Shown here in pieces: positions 9,214 to 14,714 of a DNA stretch of 64,000 nt (the stretch's first letter is position 1; each line of letters begins with the position of its first letter). The notes below the pieces were generated by a model. That model was not told the DNA's origin. It was given only the letters and a program-made list of their open reading frames with translations, and did no database searches. Both the position numbers and the translations under genes were made by a program. Source of the stretch: Streptomyces viridochromogenes (lineage in GTDB: Bacteria > Actinomycetota > Actinomycetes > Streptomycetales > Streptomycetaceae); assembly GCF_001270495.1 (NCBI RefSeq), contig NZ_LGUR01000117.1:372001-436000 (forward strand), in the 5' to 3' direction.

Positions 9214-9275
9214 TAGTTGTTTCTTTATTTTTGTTTAGTCCCACTTAGAAAAACATTCCCTATTCCTCTCGCCTC
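9214..9275. other. A+T-rich island in the early region
   Basis: Within an otherwise strongly G+C-rich prophage this stretch is dominated by A and T (TTGTTTCTTTATTTTTGTTT, then TTAGAAAAACATT). It lies in the 248-nt spacer between a terminator and the second early-promoter box. It carries no ORF. Such islands can be replication origins, UP-elements or silencer-bound DNA; none can be chosen from sequence alone. Confidence 0.5.
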
Positions 9276-9320
9276 TCCAGCTTCGCCTCAACAACTGGGA
9301 CAATTCTCGATTTCCATTCT

Positions 9321-9348
9321 GGGGACCTCCTCTCCGGTCAGTAGTGAC
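9321..9348 (+). promoter_or_regulatory. Early-promoter-like conserved box, copy 2
   Basis: GGGGACCTCCTCTCCGG (9321-9337) then TCAGTAGTGACGG. It begins 57 nt upstream of the TTG start of the Cas4-like nuclease gene. It shares both the GACNTCCTCTCCGG core and the downstream CAGTnGTGAC element with copies 1 and 3. Confidence 0.6.
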
Positions 9349-9377
9349 GGCACTCGCCCCGCTACCTGGGAGGACCC

Positions 9378-10232
9378 TTGTCCAAGATCGATACCGTAAA
9401 GAAGGCGGGCGCCCGCTTCTACGTGAACGACTCGCGCCCCAACGTCACCGTGCCTGGCGTGACGTCCGTCGTCGGCATGCTCCCGAAACAGGACTTCCTG
9501 GGCCCGTGGCAAGCCAACATGGCCGCTGACCTCGCCATCGACTCGTTCGACTACCTCAGGCAGATGGCTGACCGCGACAGGGCCGGAGCGAAGCGCTACA
9601 TCGCCGGCGCTGCCCGCCGATACACGGAGGTCCGGTCCAAGCTGGGTTCCCGCGCCCACGACGTGTTTGAGCGGCTCATGAACGGTGAGGAGGTCGACTA
9701 CGTCCACCCCGACATCGTGAACCACGTCCGGCACTTCCAGGAGTTCCTGGCCGCTGTGAATCCGGAGCTGGTCCGCGCGGAAGACGTGGCTTGGTCGTAT
9801 GAGCACGAGTACGCGGGCAGCTTCGACGCGATCCTTCGCATCTGGGTCCAGGTCGACACCTTCGGCCGGATCACCATCACCCCGGACCGCTCGGGGACCC
9901 CGATTCTGGTCATGGTCGACTACAAGACCAGCAAGAGCACCTACACCGACGTGGCCCTTCAGCTGGCCGCCTACCGCTACGCGGACGTGATCATTGACGA
10001 GGACGGCAACGAGGAGCCGATGCCCGCCATTGACTCCGCTGCGGTCCTGCACATCACGGACGAGGAGTGGTCGTTCAAGGGCGTCCGCGCTGACCGTGAC
10101 GTGTTCGACTACTTCGTAACGCTCCGGAAGGTCTTCCGCTGGGTCCGCGAGGACAGCAAGGACGTCATCGGCAAGGCCCTGGCCTCCTCCAAGGGCCGCA
10201 TGGTTACCGGCACCCAGCGACGGGGGAAGTGA
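9378..10232 (+). CDS. Cas4/RecB-like PD-(D/E)XK exonuclease
   Basis: The 284-residue protein has the active-site pattern of the RecB/Cas4 nuclease superfamily. GSFDAILRI (about residues 143-151) supplies the first acidic residue and ILVMVDYKTSKST (about 175-187) the D-x-K core. LQLAAYRYADVI (about 194-205) is the QhxxY motif typical of the family. Phage members process DNA ends for recombination or replication, probably with the downstream replication genes. The TTG start at 9378 follows GGGAGGACCC. No four-cysteine iron-sulfur motif of true Cas4 was seen. It leads a four-gene unit ending at the terminator at 10,845. Confidence 0.78.
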   Translation: MSKIDTVKKAGARFYVNDSRPNVTVPGVTSVVGMLPKQDFLGPWQANMAADLAIDSFDYLRQMADRDRAGAKRYIAGAARRYTEVRSKLGSRAHDVFERLMNGEEVDYVHPDIVNHVRHFQEFLAAVNPELVRAEDVAWSYEHEYAGSFDAILRIWVQVDTFGRITITPDRSGTPILVMVDYKTSKSTYTDVALQLAAYRYADVIIDEDGNEEPMPAIDSAAVLHITDEEWSFKGVRADRDVFDYFVTLRKVFRWVREDSKDVIGKALASSKGRMVTGTQRRGK

Positions 10233-10236
10233 GCAC

Positions 10237-10467
10237 ATGGCCGACTCGTTCAGGCTCGATCCGCTGATGGCCCTGGAGCCTCCGGGACCGATCGTCTTCC
10301 CCCCTGTCCCCATGTCCCGTGAGGAGGCCCTGGCGAAGGCCACGGAGCACGTAAACGCCCTCGCCACGAACGGCCGCGGATACCAGGACGGTGTCCGCTT
10401 CGCCGACAAGGTGGAGGCAGTGGAGCGGCTGGCCCGCTTCCTGGCCGGCGACAGTTCGGGGGCCTGA
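10237..10467 (+). CDS. Small phage protein, unknown
   Basis: This 76-residue protein starts with ATG at 10237, 4 nt after the nuclease gene. It has a Pro-rich N-terminal part (LEPPGPIVFPPVPMS) and a helical C-terminal half. Its stop codon overlaps the next start (TGATG), so the three genes are translationally coupled. No domain was recognised; cotranscription with the nuclease is the only functional hint. Confidence 0.55.
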   Translation: MADSFRLDPLMALEPPGPIVFPPVPMSREEALAKATEHVNALATNGRGYQDGVRFADKVEAVERLARFLAGDSSGA

Positions 10468-10751
10468 TGGCGCAGCGCATGATGAACGGTCCGGAGCCGC
10501 TGTACCGCCTGGTTGTGGTGAAGCGGCGGACCCAGCGCAACCCTGCGTATACGGGTTGGGGGTGCGGTGAGCCGCTTCTGGTCGCGACTGACGAGACCTA
10601 TACGGAGATCTACGGCCCGTACGTCCGCCAGCACGCGGCCACGACAATGAAGGGGAAGGAGTCCGGCCCCTTCACTGTCTCGGCAGAGATCCAAGTCTGT
10701 GCGCCCCAGTGGGGCCCTGTCGTTAACGCTGCCCAGGCGAAGGAGGCCTGA
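10467..10751 (+). CDS. Small phage protein, unknown
   Basis: The 94-residue product starts at the ATG overlapping the previous stop. It is beta-rich (LYRLVVVKRRTQRNP; GPFTVSAEIQVCAPQWGPVV), which suggests a small compact fold. A GTTAAC site at 10722 encodes Val-Asn near its C-terminus. No known motif was found. Confidence 0.55.
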   Translation: MAQRMMNGPEPLYRLVVVKRRTQRNPAYTGWGCGEPLLVATDETYTEIYGPYVRQHAATTMKGKESGPFTVSAEIQVCAPQWGPVVNAAQAKEA

Positions 10752-10753
10752 CC

Positions 10754-10834
10754 TTGCCCACTGAAGAGGAGATGCGCGACCCAGCTTTCTGTTGGCGCTG
10801 CATGCGCAAGTGTGGTTCCCAGCCGCACCCCTGA
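10754..10834 (+). CDS. 26-residue Cys-rich microprotein
   Basis: A TTG start at 10754 follows AGGAGG at ideal spacing. The frame encodes 26 residues with the motif FCWRCMRKCGSQPHP: three cysteines and a histidine in 14 residues, a plausible zinc knuckle. It is the last frame before a strong terminator. The ribosome-binding site and close packing argue that it is translated; the tiny size leaves doubt. Confidence 0.45.
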   Translation: MPTEEEMRDPAFCWRCMRKCGSQPHP

Positions 10835-10844
10835 CGCCTCCTCA

Positions 10845-10884
10845 AGGCCCCCGACTGGCTTCGTGCCTGGTCGGGGGCCTTTTT
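10845..10884 (+). terminator. Strong Rho-independent terminator
   Basis: AGGCCCCCGAC (10845-10855) and GTCGGGGGCCT (10870-10880) form a perfect 11-bp stem with a 14-nt loop, followed by TTTTTG. It ends the nuclease operon and is followed after 7 nt by an early-promoter box. Confidence 0.92.
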
Positions 10885-10891
10885 GCGTTCT

Positions 10892-10920
10892 GGGGGACAT
10901 CCTCTCCGGGCCAGTGGTGA
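10892..10920 (+). promoter_or_regulatory. Early-promoter-like conserved box, copy 3
   Basis: GGGGGACATCCTCTCCGG (10892-10909) then GCCAGTGGTGAC. It starts 55 nt before the ATG at 10947 and immediately after a strong terminator, which is where a new promoter is needed. Confidence 0.6.
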
Positions 10921-10946
10921 CAGCTCATCACTGAGAGGGGTTCACG

Positions 10947-11072
10947 ATGACCGCCGACTTCCGAGAGACGCGCGTCACCGTCGCTGGTACGGAGCACGTC
11001 ATACGCACGGAGCGTGGAGGCAGGGTCCGCACTGACAAGCAACTGGAGTCCGCACACACACGAAGGCCGTGA
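10947..11072 (+). CDS. 41-residue phage microprotein
   Basis: ATG at 10947 is preceded by GAGAGGGG. The frame encodes 41 residues, with a beta-hairpin-like N-terminus (ADFRETRVTVAGTEHVIRTE) and a basic C-terminus. The stop overlaps the following GTG start (GTGA). No homology is recognised. The early promoter box and coupling support expression. Confidence 0.5.
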   Translation: MTADFRETRVTVAGTEHVIRTERGGRVRTDKQLESAHTRRP

Positions 11073-11236
11073 AGGCGAAGGTCGTTGCGTTGCGCCGTGC
11101 CAATCTCCCCCGCCTCCTGGCCGCCGCGAAGGCAGCGGAGGAGCGGGCAGAGAGCGGCAACTGGCTTGCCAAGGAGGACGCGAAGCTTGCGCGCCGTCGC
11201 GTCCGGACCGCTGAACGCGGCTCGCTTCCCGTGTGA
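11069..11236 (+). CDS. 55-residue basic helical microprotein
   Basis: GTG at 11069 overlaps the preceding stop codon. The product is strongly basic and helical (NLPRLLAAAKAAEERAE, then KLARRRVRTAERG), so it could bind nucleic acid, but no motif proves this. It ends 2 nt before early-promoter box copy 4. It is the second gene of a two-gene unit of microproteins. Confidence 0.5.
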   Translation: MKAKVVALRRANLPRLLAAAKAAEERAESGNWLAKEDAKLARRRVRTAERGSLPV

Positions 11237-11238
11237 CT

Positions 11239-11268
11239 GGGGGACGTCCTCTCCGGACCAGGGGTGAG
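11239..11268 (+). promoter_or_regulatory. Early-promoter-like conserved box, copy 4
   Basis: GGGGGACGTCCTCTCCGG (11239-11256) followed by ACCAGGGGTGAGGG. It is the first of a tandem pair 57 nt apart in front of the recombination directionality factor gene. Confidence 0.58.
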
Positions 11269-11295
11269 GGACAGCGAAGCGCCAGCTCAGAGCCA

Positions 11296-11325
11296 GGGGA
11301 CGCCCTCCCCGGACCAGTAGCAGAG
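11296..11325 (+). promoter_or_regulatory. Early-promoter-like conserved box, copy 5
   Basis: GGGGACGCCCTCCCCGG (11296-11312) then ACCAGTAGCAGAGGGG. It is the second of the tandem pair, 80 nt upstream of the GTG start at 11376. Two boxes in series could give the directionality factor higher or earlier expression. Confidence 0.58.
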
Positions 11326-11375
11326 GGGCGCTTCACCCCAACTTCAGTCACTTGTCAGTCACCCCTGGAGGCACT

Positions 11376-12092
11376 GTGTCCATGCTCGACATCTTCGCGA
11401 CCGACCCGGAGGCGAAGGCAGCACGCGAGGAGCGAGAGTCCGCGAGGGAGAGGGCGACGCGCCCTGACTACGCCTTCCAGTTCCGTTCCGGCGGTCGCGT
11501 GAACGGCAAGCCGGTCAGTCTCCGCCAGTGGCGCATCACCACGCCGAAGCTGGAGGTCGCCCAGGCCGTCAAGGAGCTGTACGGCGGCACCATCGGTGAG
11601 GCCCCGAACGGGGATTACGCGGTGGACACCGACACCGAGACGATCGAGGTCGTCATAGACGCCTCCAAGATCGAGTCCAAGCTCATTCAGTGGGCGGACG
11701 GCCTCCCCGTGCACGAGTGCGACGGCTCCGTGTTCCTGTCGCCCGACGAGGACAAGGGCAAGCCGTGCGGCTGCCCGAAGATCCTGGCGGAGCGGAAGGA
11801 GAAGGCCAAGCAGCGTCGTGGCCCGAAGCCGAACATCGTTCTCCCGATCCGACTCCCGCAGGACGAGGACCTGGGCCTGGGCAAGTACACGGCCACGGCG
11901 TGGTCCTTCGCGGAGGACCTCCCCTACACCATGAAGGCCCTGGGCCGCATCGACGGTGAGGCCCTCTGCATCCTCCGCCTGGAGCACGTGGAGTACACCA
12001 CGCAGTCCGGGGAGAAGCGGGAATTCACGAAGCCGGTCCTGGACGTCGTCACCTCGTACCAGGACGCCATCTCCGCTGACCCGGAGGACTGA
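11376..12092 (+). CDS. phiC31 gp3-type recombination directionality factor
   Basis: The 238-residue protein resembles gp3 of phiC31/phiBT1, the factor that switches a large serine integrase from integration to excision. Matching features are the N-terminal DIFATDPEAKAAREE block, RPDYAFQFRSG, QWRITTPKLEVAQAV and the Cys pattern HECDGSVFL with GKPCGCP, which may bind zinc. I judged similarity from remembered family features, not from an alignment. Residues 120-150 are basic (KEKAKQRRGPKPN). GTG 11376 is chosen because GGAGG lies 4 nt upstream; ATG 11382 and TTG 11352 are alternatives. Its presence predicts a serine integrase left of the window. The stop overlaps the next ATG. Confidence 0.76.
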   Translation: MSMLDIFATDPEAKAAREERESARERATRPDYAFQFRSGGRVNGKPVSLRQWRITTPKLEVAQAVKELYGGTIGEAPNGDYAVDTDTETIEVVIDASKIESKLIQWADGLPVHECDGSVFLSPDEDKGKPCGCPKILAERKEKAKQRRGPKPNIVLPIRLPQDEDLGLGKYTATAWSFAEDLPYTMKALGRIDGEALCILRLEHVEYTTQSGEKREFTKPVLDVVTSYQDAISADPED

Positions 12093-12268
12093 TGGCGGGC
12101 AGCCGGGCCGCGATTCTGCGGGCCTTGCCGGACGCCACGATCAAGCGGCCCCTGTGGACGTTCCTCTGGTCCGACGCGAAGGCTGTCCTCCACGAACGAC
12201 GCCGACGCTTCGGCATCGACGAGGAGCGCATCAATCCCGCTGACCTGGAGGAGGACGGCGACGCATGA
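12092..12268 (+). CDS. 58-residue phage protein, unknown
   Basis: ATG at 12092 overlaps the stop of the directionality factor (TGATG). The product is basic in its first 40 residues (IKRPLWTFLWSDAKAVLHER) and acidic at the end. Coupling to the directionality factor suggests coexpression during induction. No domain was recognised. Confidence 0.52.
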   Translation: MAGSRAAILRALPDATIKRPLWTFLWSDAKAVLHERRRRFGIDEERINPADLEEDGDA

Positions 12269-12274
12269 CCCGAT

Positions 12275-12340
12275 GGTCCGGCCCTTGACGGGGTCGGGCC
12301 TTCGGGCGTGCCAACACCGTTAACGACAGGAGGTCACCCA
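12275..12340 (+). repeat. Terminator-leader cassette, copy A
   Basis: First of three near-identical 64-66 nt spacers (also 12679-12743 and 13150-13213). Each starts with GGTCSGGCCC, continues with TGACGGGGTCSGGCCTTC, and ends with CCGTTAACGA followed by AGGAGG and the start codon of a small gene. The first half can fold as GGCCC/GGGCC with a short loop. Each unit therefore joins a possible attenuator, a GTTAAC site and a strong ribosome-binding site. Confidence 0.75.
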
Positions 12341-12508
12341 GTGACGTTCCGACTTCCCAGCGGAAACATCGTCCGTACGTCCGACCAGGGCGGAGGCTGG
12401 ACCGAATTTGAGACGCGCACCGCTGACAACCGCGTGATCAGCACCGTGTACCTGGCCGGTGCGAAGCGTGCCGCCACCATCAGCGACCTGGAGGCGAACG
12501 CCCAGTGA
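12341..12508 (+). CDS. 55-residue phage protein, unknown
   Basis: GTG at 12341 follows AGGAGGTCACCCA. The product is small and beta-rich (FRLPSGNIVRTSDQGGGW; NRVISTVYLAG). Its stop overlaps the next GTG. No domain was recognised. Confidence 0.55.
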   Translation: MTFRLPSGNIVRTSDQGGGWTEFETRTADNRVISTVYLAGAKRAATISDLEANAQ

Positions 12509-12672
12509 AGCGCCGTGAACTTCGCCGCCGCGTGTTCCTGTTCGGCAAGCCCTACGCCTGGCACACCGCCCCGGACGGGAGGCTGACCCTTCGTCCGCTG
12601 TCGGAGGGCTGGTCCGCGCTGACCGGCGCGCACGCTGCCCTGGAGTCTCTGCGGCGCGCACGCGACATCTGA
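12505..12672 (+). CDS. 55-residue phage protein, unknown
   Basis: GTG at 12505 overlaps the preceding stop. The product is very basic at the N-terminus (VKRRELRRRVFLFGK) with a helical C-terminus. It forms a coupled pair with the gene before it, downstream of cassette A. Function is unknown. Confidence 0.52.
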   Translation: MKRRELRRRVFLFGKPYAWHTAPDGRLTLRPLSEGWSALTGAHAALESLRRARDI

Positions 12673-12678
12673 CCTCTG

Positions 12679-12743
12679 GGTCGGGCCCTTGACGGGGTCC
12701 GGCCTTCAGGGGCGCCCAGACCGTTAACGACCAGGAGGCACCC
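12679..12743 (+). repeat. Terminator-leader cassette, copy B
   Basis: Second copy of the 65-nt spacer, with GGTCGGGCCC, GGGGTCCGGCCTTC, ACCGTTAACGACC and AGGAGG in the same order as copy A. It immediately precedes the ATG at 12744. Confidence 0.75.
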
Positions 12744-13130
12744 ATGGCCGAAGCCACGAAGTCCACCCGCACCGTGACGACGACGGAGGAGTCCTACACG
12801 CTGACCCTGACCCCGCAGGAGTACGCCTACCTGACCGCCCTGGTCGGTGACCAGCCGAGGGGCCACGGCGACGGGGCCAGCGGCACGATCTGGGACGCCC
12901 TGTTGACGCCGGCCAACGGTGATCAGTTCACGCACAACGGCGTGACCTACGACCTGACGGCGGAGTACCTGGACGCGTCGGGCGACCGCTGGAAGTTCAC
13001 GGGTGCGCGGGACAGCAACGGCCAGCCGCTGATCTCCTGCCTGGTGGAGGACTCCGCCGGGTACCAGGACTGGCCGCTGTCGCGCTTCGTAGAGACCTAC
13101 TCATACAGCCCCGGCATCCGCCGCGCCTGA
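12744..13130 (+). CDS. phiSA1p31-like phage protein
   Basis: The 128-residue protein contains the phrase FTHNGVTYDLTAEYLDASGD (about 61-80) followed by RWKFTG. This resembles small Streptomyces proteins named after phiSA1 p31. The N-terminal half carries TLTLTPQEYAYL, possibly a short helix-turn. The role of this family is not known. The start ATG follows cassette B with AGGAGG at good spacing. The similarity is from memory and tentative. Confidence 0.55.
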   Translation: MAEATKSTRTVTTTEESYTLTLTPQEYAYLTALVGDQPRGHGDGASGTIWDALLTPANGDQFTHNGVTYDLTAEYLDASGDRWKFTGARDSNGQPLISCLVEDSAGYQDWPLSRFVETYSYSPGIRRA

Positions 13131-13149
13131 CGCGCGTCTGCGCCCGCCT

Positions 13150-13213
13150 GGTCCGGCCCCTGACGGGGTCGGGCCTTCGGCGTTGCCTACAACCGTTAAC
13201 GACAGGAGGCAGC
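13150..13213 (+). repeat. Terminator-leader cassette, copy C
   Basis: Third copy of the repeated spacer: GGTCCGGCCC, TGACGGGGTCGGGCCTTCGG, AACCGTTAACGACAGGAGG, ending at the GTG of the next gene. A shorter relative lacking the GTTAAC half occurs at 17242-17273. Confidence 0.75.
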
Positions 13214-13426
13214 GTGTTCCGAATCATCGCGAAGGCCAGCGCTCCGGCCCTGGGCGACGTCCGCCAGCTGGGCCAGGGGGACGTCGTGATCCTGGACGAG
13301 GACGCCACGGAGCGCCCCGACTGGGGCCGCTACCTGGAGGCCATGAACCAGGCCATCACGAACGGCGCCGAAGTGTGCCAGGCCGCCAACTGGCCTGTCC
13401 GATGGGCCACGGGGGTGGACCAGTGA
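13214..13426 (+). CDS. 70-residue phage protein, unknown
   Basis: GTG at 13214 lies just after AGGAGG of cassette C. The product has a hydrophobic beta-rich N-terminal half (FRIIAKASAPALGDV; GDVVILDEDA) and a helical C-terminal half ending in VRWATGVDQ. It heads a run of six tightly coupled small genes (to 14,654). No domain was recognised. Confidence 0.55.
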   Translation: MFRIIAKASAPALGDVRQLGQGDVVILDEDATERPDWGRYLEAMNQAITNGAEVCQAANWPVRWATGVDQ

Positions 13427-13527
13427 CACCCGCTGACGTCGCCGTACGCGTCCTCGCCATGGCTGCCTTCCTGGCCGCCCTCGCCTGGGCCCTGGACCTC
13501 TTCCCCTGGCAGCGGAGGCGTTACTGA
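13423..13527 (+). CDS. 34-residue single-span membrane microprotein
   Basis: GTG at 13423 overlaps the preceding stop. The product is one hydrophobic helix (VRVLAMAAFLAALAWALDLF) with a basic end (WQRRRY), a typical inner-membrane microprotein with the C-terminus inside. Its stop overlaps the next ATG. Phages use such peptides for superinfection exclusion or membrane changes, but nothing here shows its role. Confidence 0.5.
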   Translation: MTPADVAVRVLAMAAFLAALAWALDLFPWQRRRY

Positions 13528-13667
13528 TGAACCATACCGGCATCCCCGCGGACGTCCATCCCGTCTGGCCCGCGCCTGACGCGGAGCCTGTCGACGTCAC
13601 CGCCCTGACCTCCGCTGTCCGTGCCGCATGGATCACGCCGGACCTGATCGCAGACCTGGAGGACTGA
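13527..13667 (+). CDS. 46-residue phage protein, unknown
   Basis: ATG at 13527 overlaps the stop of the membrane microprotein, and its own stop overlaps the next ATG. The product is acidic and Pro-rich at the N-terminus (DVHPVWPAPDAEPVDV). No motif was recognised. Retention of the frame in the coupled series is the main evidence that it is a gene. Confidence 0.48.
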   Translation: MNHTGIPADVHPVWPAPDAEPVDVTALTSAVRAAWITPDLIADLED

Positions 13668-13810
13668 TGGACGACTGGCGCGGGCTTGACCCGCTGGCCG
13701 TGGCCCAGGAAGAGGCCGCCACCCGTCGCGCTGAAGAGGAGCTGGCGGAGTCGTCCTCCTGGTCGTCCTACGGCAACGGCGCGGCGATGCAACTGGACTG
13801 GGAGGACTGA
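13667..13810 (+). CDS. 47-residue acidic phage protein, unknown
   Basis: ATG at 13667 overlaps the previous stop. The product is acidic (EEAATRRAEEELAESS) and ends LDWED, similar in composition to the short protein before it. The next gene starts immediately after its stop codon. Function is unknown. Confidence 0.5.
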   Translation: MDDWRGLDPLAVAQEEAATRRAEEELAESSSWSSYGNGAAMQLDWED

Positions 13811-14152
13811 ATGGACGACTTCGAGATTCGCCAGCGGGAACGACGGTCCGGCGTGGCCCCAGTGCTGGACATGGACGGTCCGCTGTTCGTCGTCTGGGAC
13901 ATACAGCTGGACAAGCGCGTCCCGTTCGGCAACTACCGCCGGCACGACCAGGCCGTGGCCCGGATCCTGGCGGAGCGCCGGAAGCGGCGCGGCGTCGCTG
14001 AACCTTCGTCCTGCGCTGAGTGTGGCATCCCGAAGCGGCCGCACGGCCGTCGCTTCACCCTGTCTGCTGGCGTGCACACCTGGCAGGCCCCCGACCAGGC
14101 CCTGATCTTGCGCCGTATGCGCACACGTAGGGAGTTGAGGCAGCGTGGCTAA
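13811..14152 (+). CDS. Phage protein with Cys pair, unknown
   Basis: The 113-residue basic protein starts at the ATG directly following the previous stop. A central CAECGIPKRPHGRRF segment (about residues 68-82) may be a small zinc-binding knuckle. The flanks are rich in arginine (ILAERRKRR, RRMRTRRELRQRG), consistent with nucleic-acid binding. It overlaps the resolvase-like gene by 8 nt. Confidence 0.55.
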   Translation: MDDFEIRQRERRSGVAPVLDMDGPLFVVWDIQLDKRVPFGNYRRHDQAVARILAERRKRRGVAEPSSCAECGIPKRPHGRRFTLSAGVHTWQAPDQALILRRMRTRRELRQRG

Positions 14153-14654
14153 CCCTTCGAAGGCCCGCGGCACCCGCTGGGAGTCCGCAATACGCGACTA
14201 CCTGAACGGCGTCCTGGAGTACAGCCACCCCACGGACTGGCGGCTGGTCAAGCGCCAGGCCCAGGAGGGGGCCAAGGACGTCGGAGACCTCCACGCCTGG
14301 CCCTTCATCCTGGAGGCGAAGGACGTCAAGTCCCCGGCCGTGCCCACGTGGTTGCGCCAGGCCGACCAGGAGGCCGTTAACGCTGGCTTCCCGTACGGCG
14401 TCGTGATCCACAAGGTTCGGGGGAAGGGCCCCGCCCTGGCCCGCGTCCACATCACAGCGGAGACGTACGACCGCCTGATGGTCGCTTGCCCGGAGGCGCA
14501 CGCCGCTGTCGCGCCTGACTCCTACTCGCCCAGGTTCCGGTACTGGACCTGGACCCTGGCCGACTTCGCGGAGGTCCTGCGCGCTGTCCGGCAGACGGAG
14601 TCCCTGGACATCGGGACCTTCGCCCAACCTGACCTGCGGTTGTTCGCGGAGTAG
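14145..14654 (+). CDS. Holliday-junction-resolvase-like PD-(D/E)XK nuclease
   Basis: The 169-residue protein starts SKARGTRWESAIRDYL (E14 area), followed by GAKDVGDLHAWPFILEAKDVK (about 42-62). This is the E...GD(L)...E-x-K layout of Hjc-type and related restriction-fold nucleases. Actinophage proteins of this size and pattern are usually taken to be Holliday junction resolvases. It precedes the primase-helicase and is coupled to the gene before, which fits DNA recombination during replication. GTG at 14145 overlaps the upstream gene. A GTTAAC at 14376 encodes Val-Asn. The stop codon TAG overlaps the first G of the sixth promoter box. Confidence 0.68.
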   Translation: MANPSKARGTRWESAIRDYLNGVLEYSHPTDWRLVKRQAQEGAKDVGDLHAWPFILEAKDVKSPAVPTWLRQADQEAVNAGFPYGVVIHKVRGKGPALARVHITAETYDRLMVACPEAHAAVAPDSYSPRFRYWTWTLADFAEVLRAVRQTESLDIGTFAQPDLRLFAE

Positions 14655-14681
14655 GGGACGTCCTCCCCGGTCCAGTGACGT
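14654..14681 (+). promoter_or_regulatory. Early-promoter-like conserved box, copy 6
   Basis: GGGGACGTCCTCCCCGG (14654-14670) followed by TCCAGTGACG. It begins on the last base of the resolvase-like gene and 61 nt before the primase-helicase ATG. Confidence 0.58.
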
Positions 14682-14714
14682 AAGCACACGCCCCCGACAG
14701 ACGGGAGTCCCCGT

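Noticed and set aside
12275-13213. CRISPR-like array
   Set aside because: The three repeats are spaced by genes of different length and include ribosome-binding sites; no short regular spacers and no cas genes. The Cas4-like protein alone is common in actinophages.
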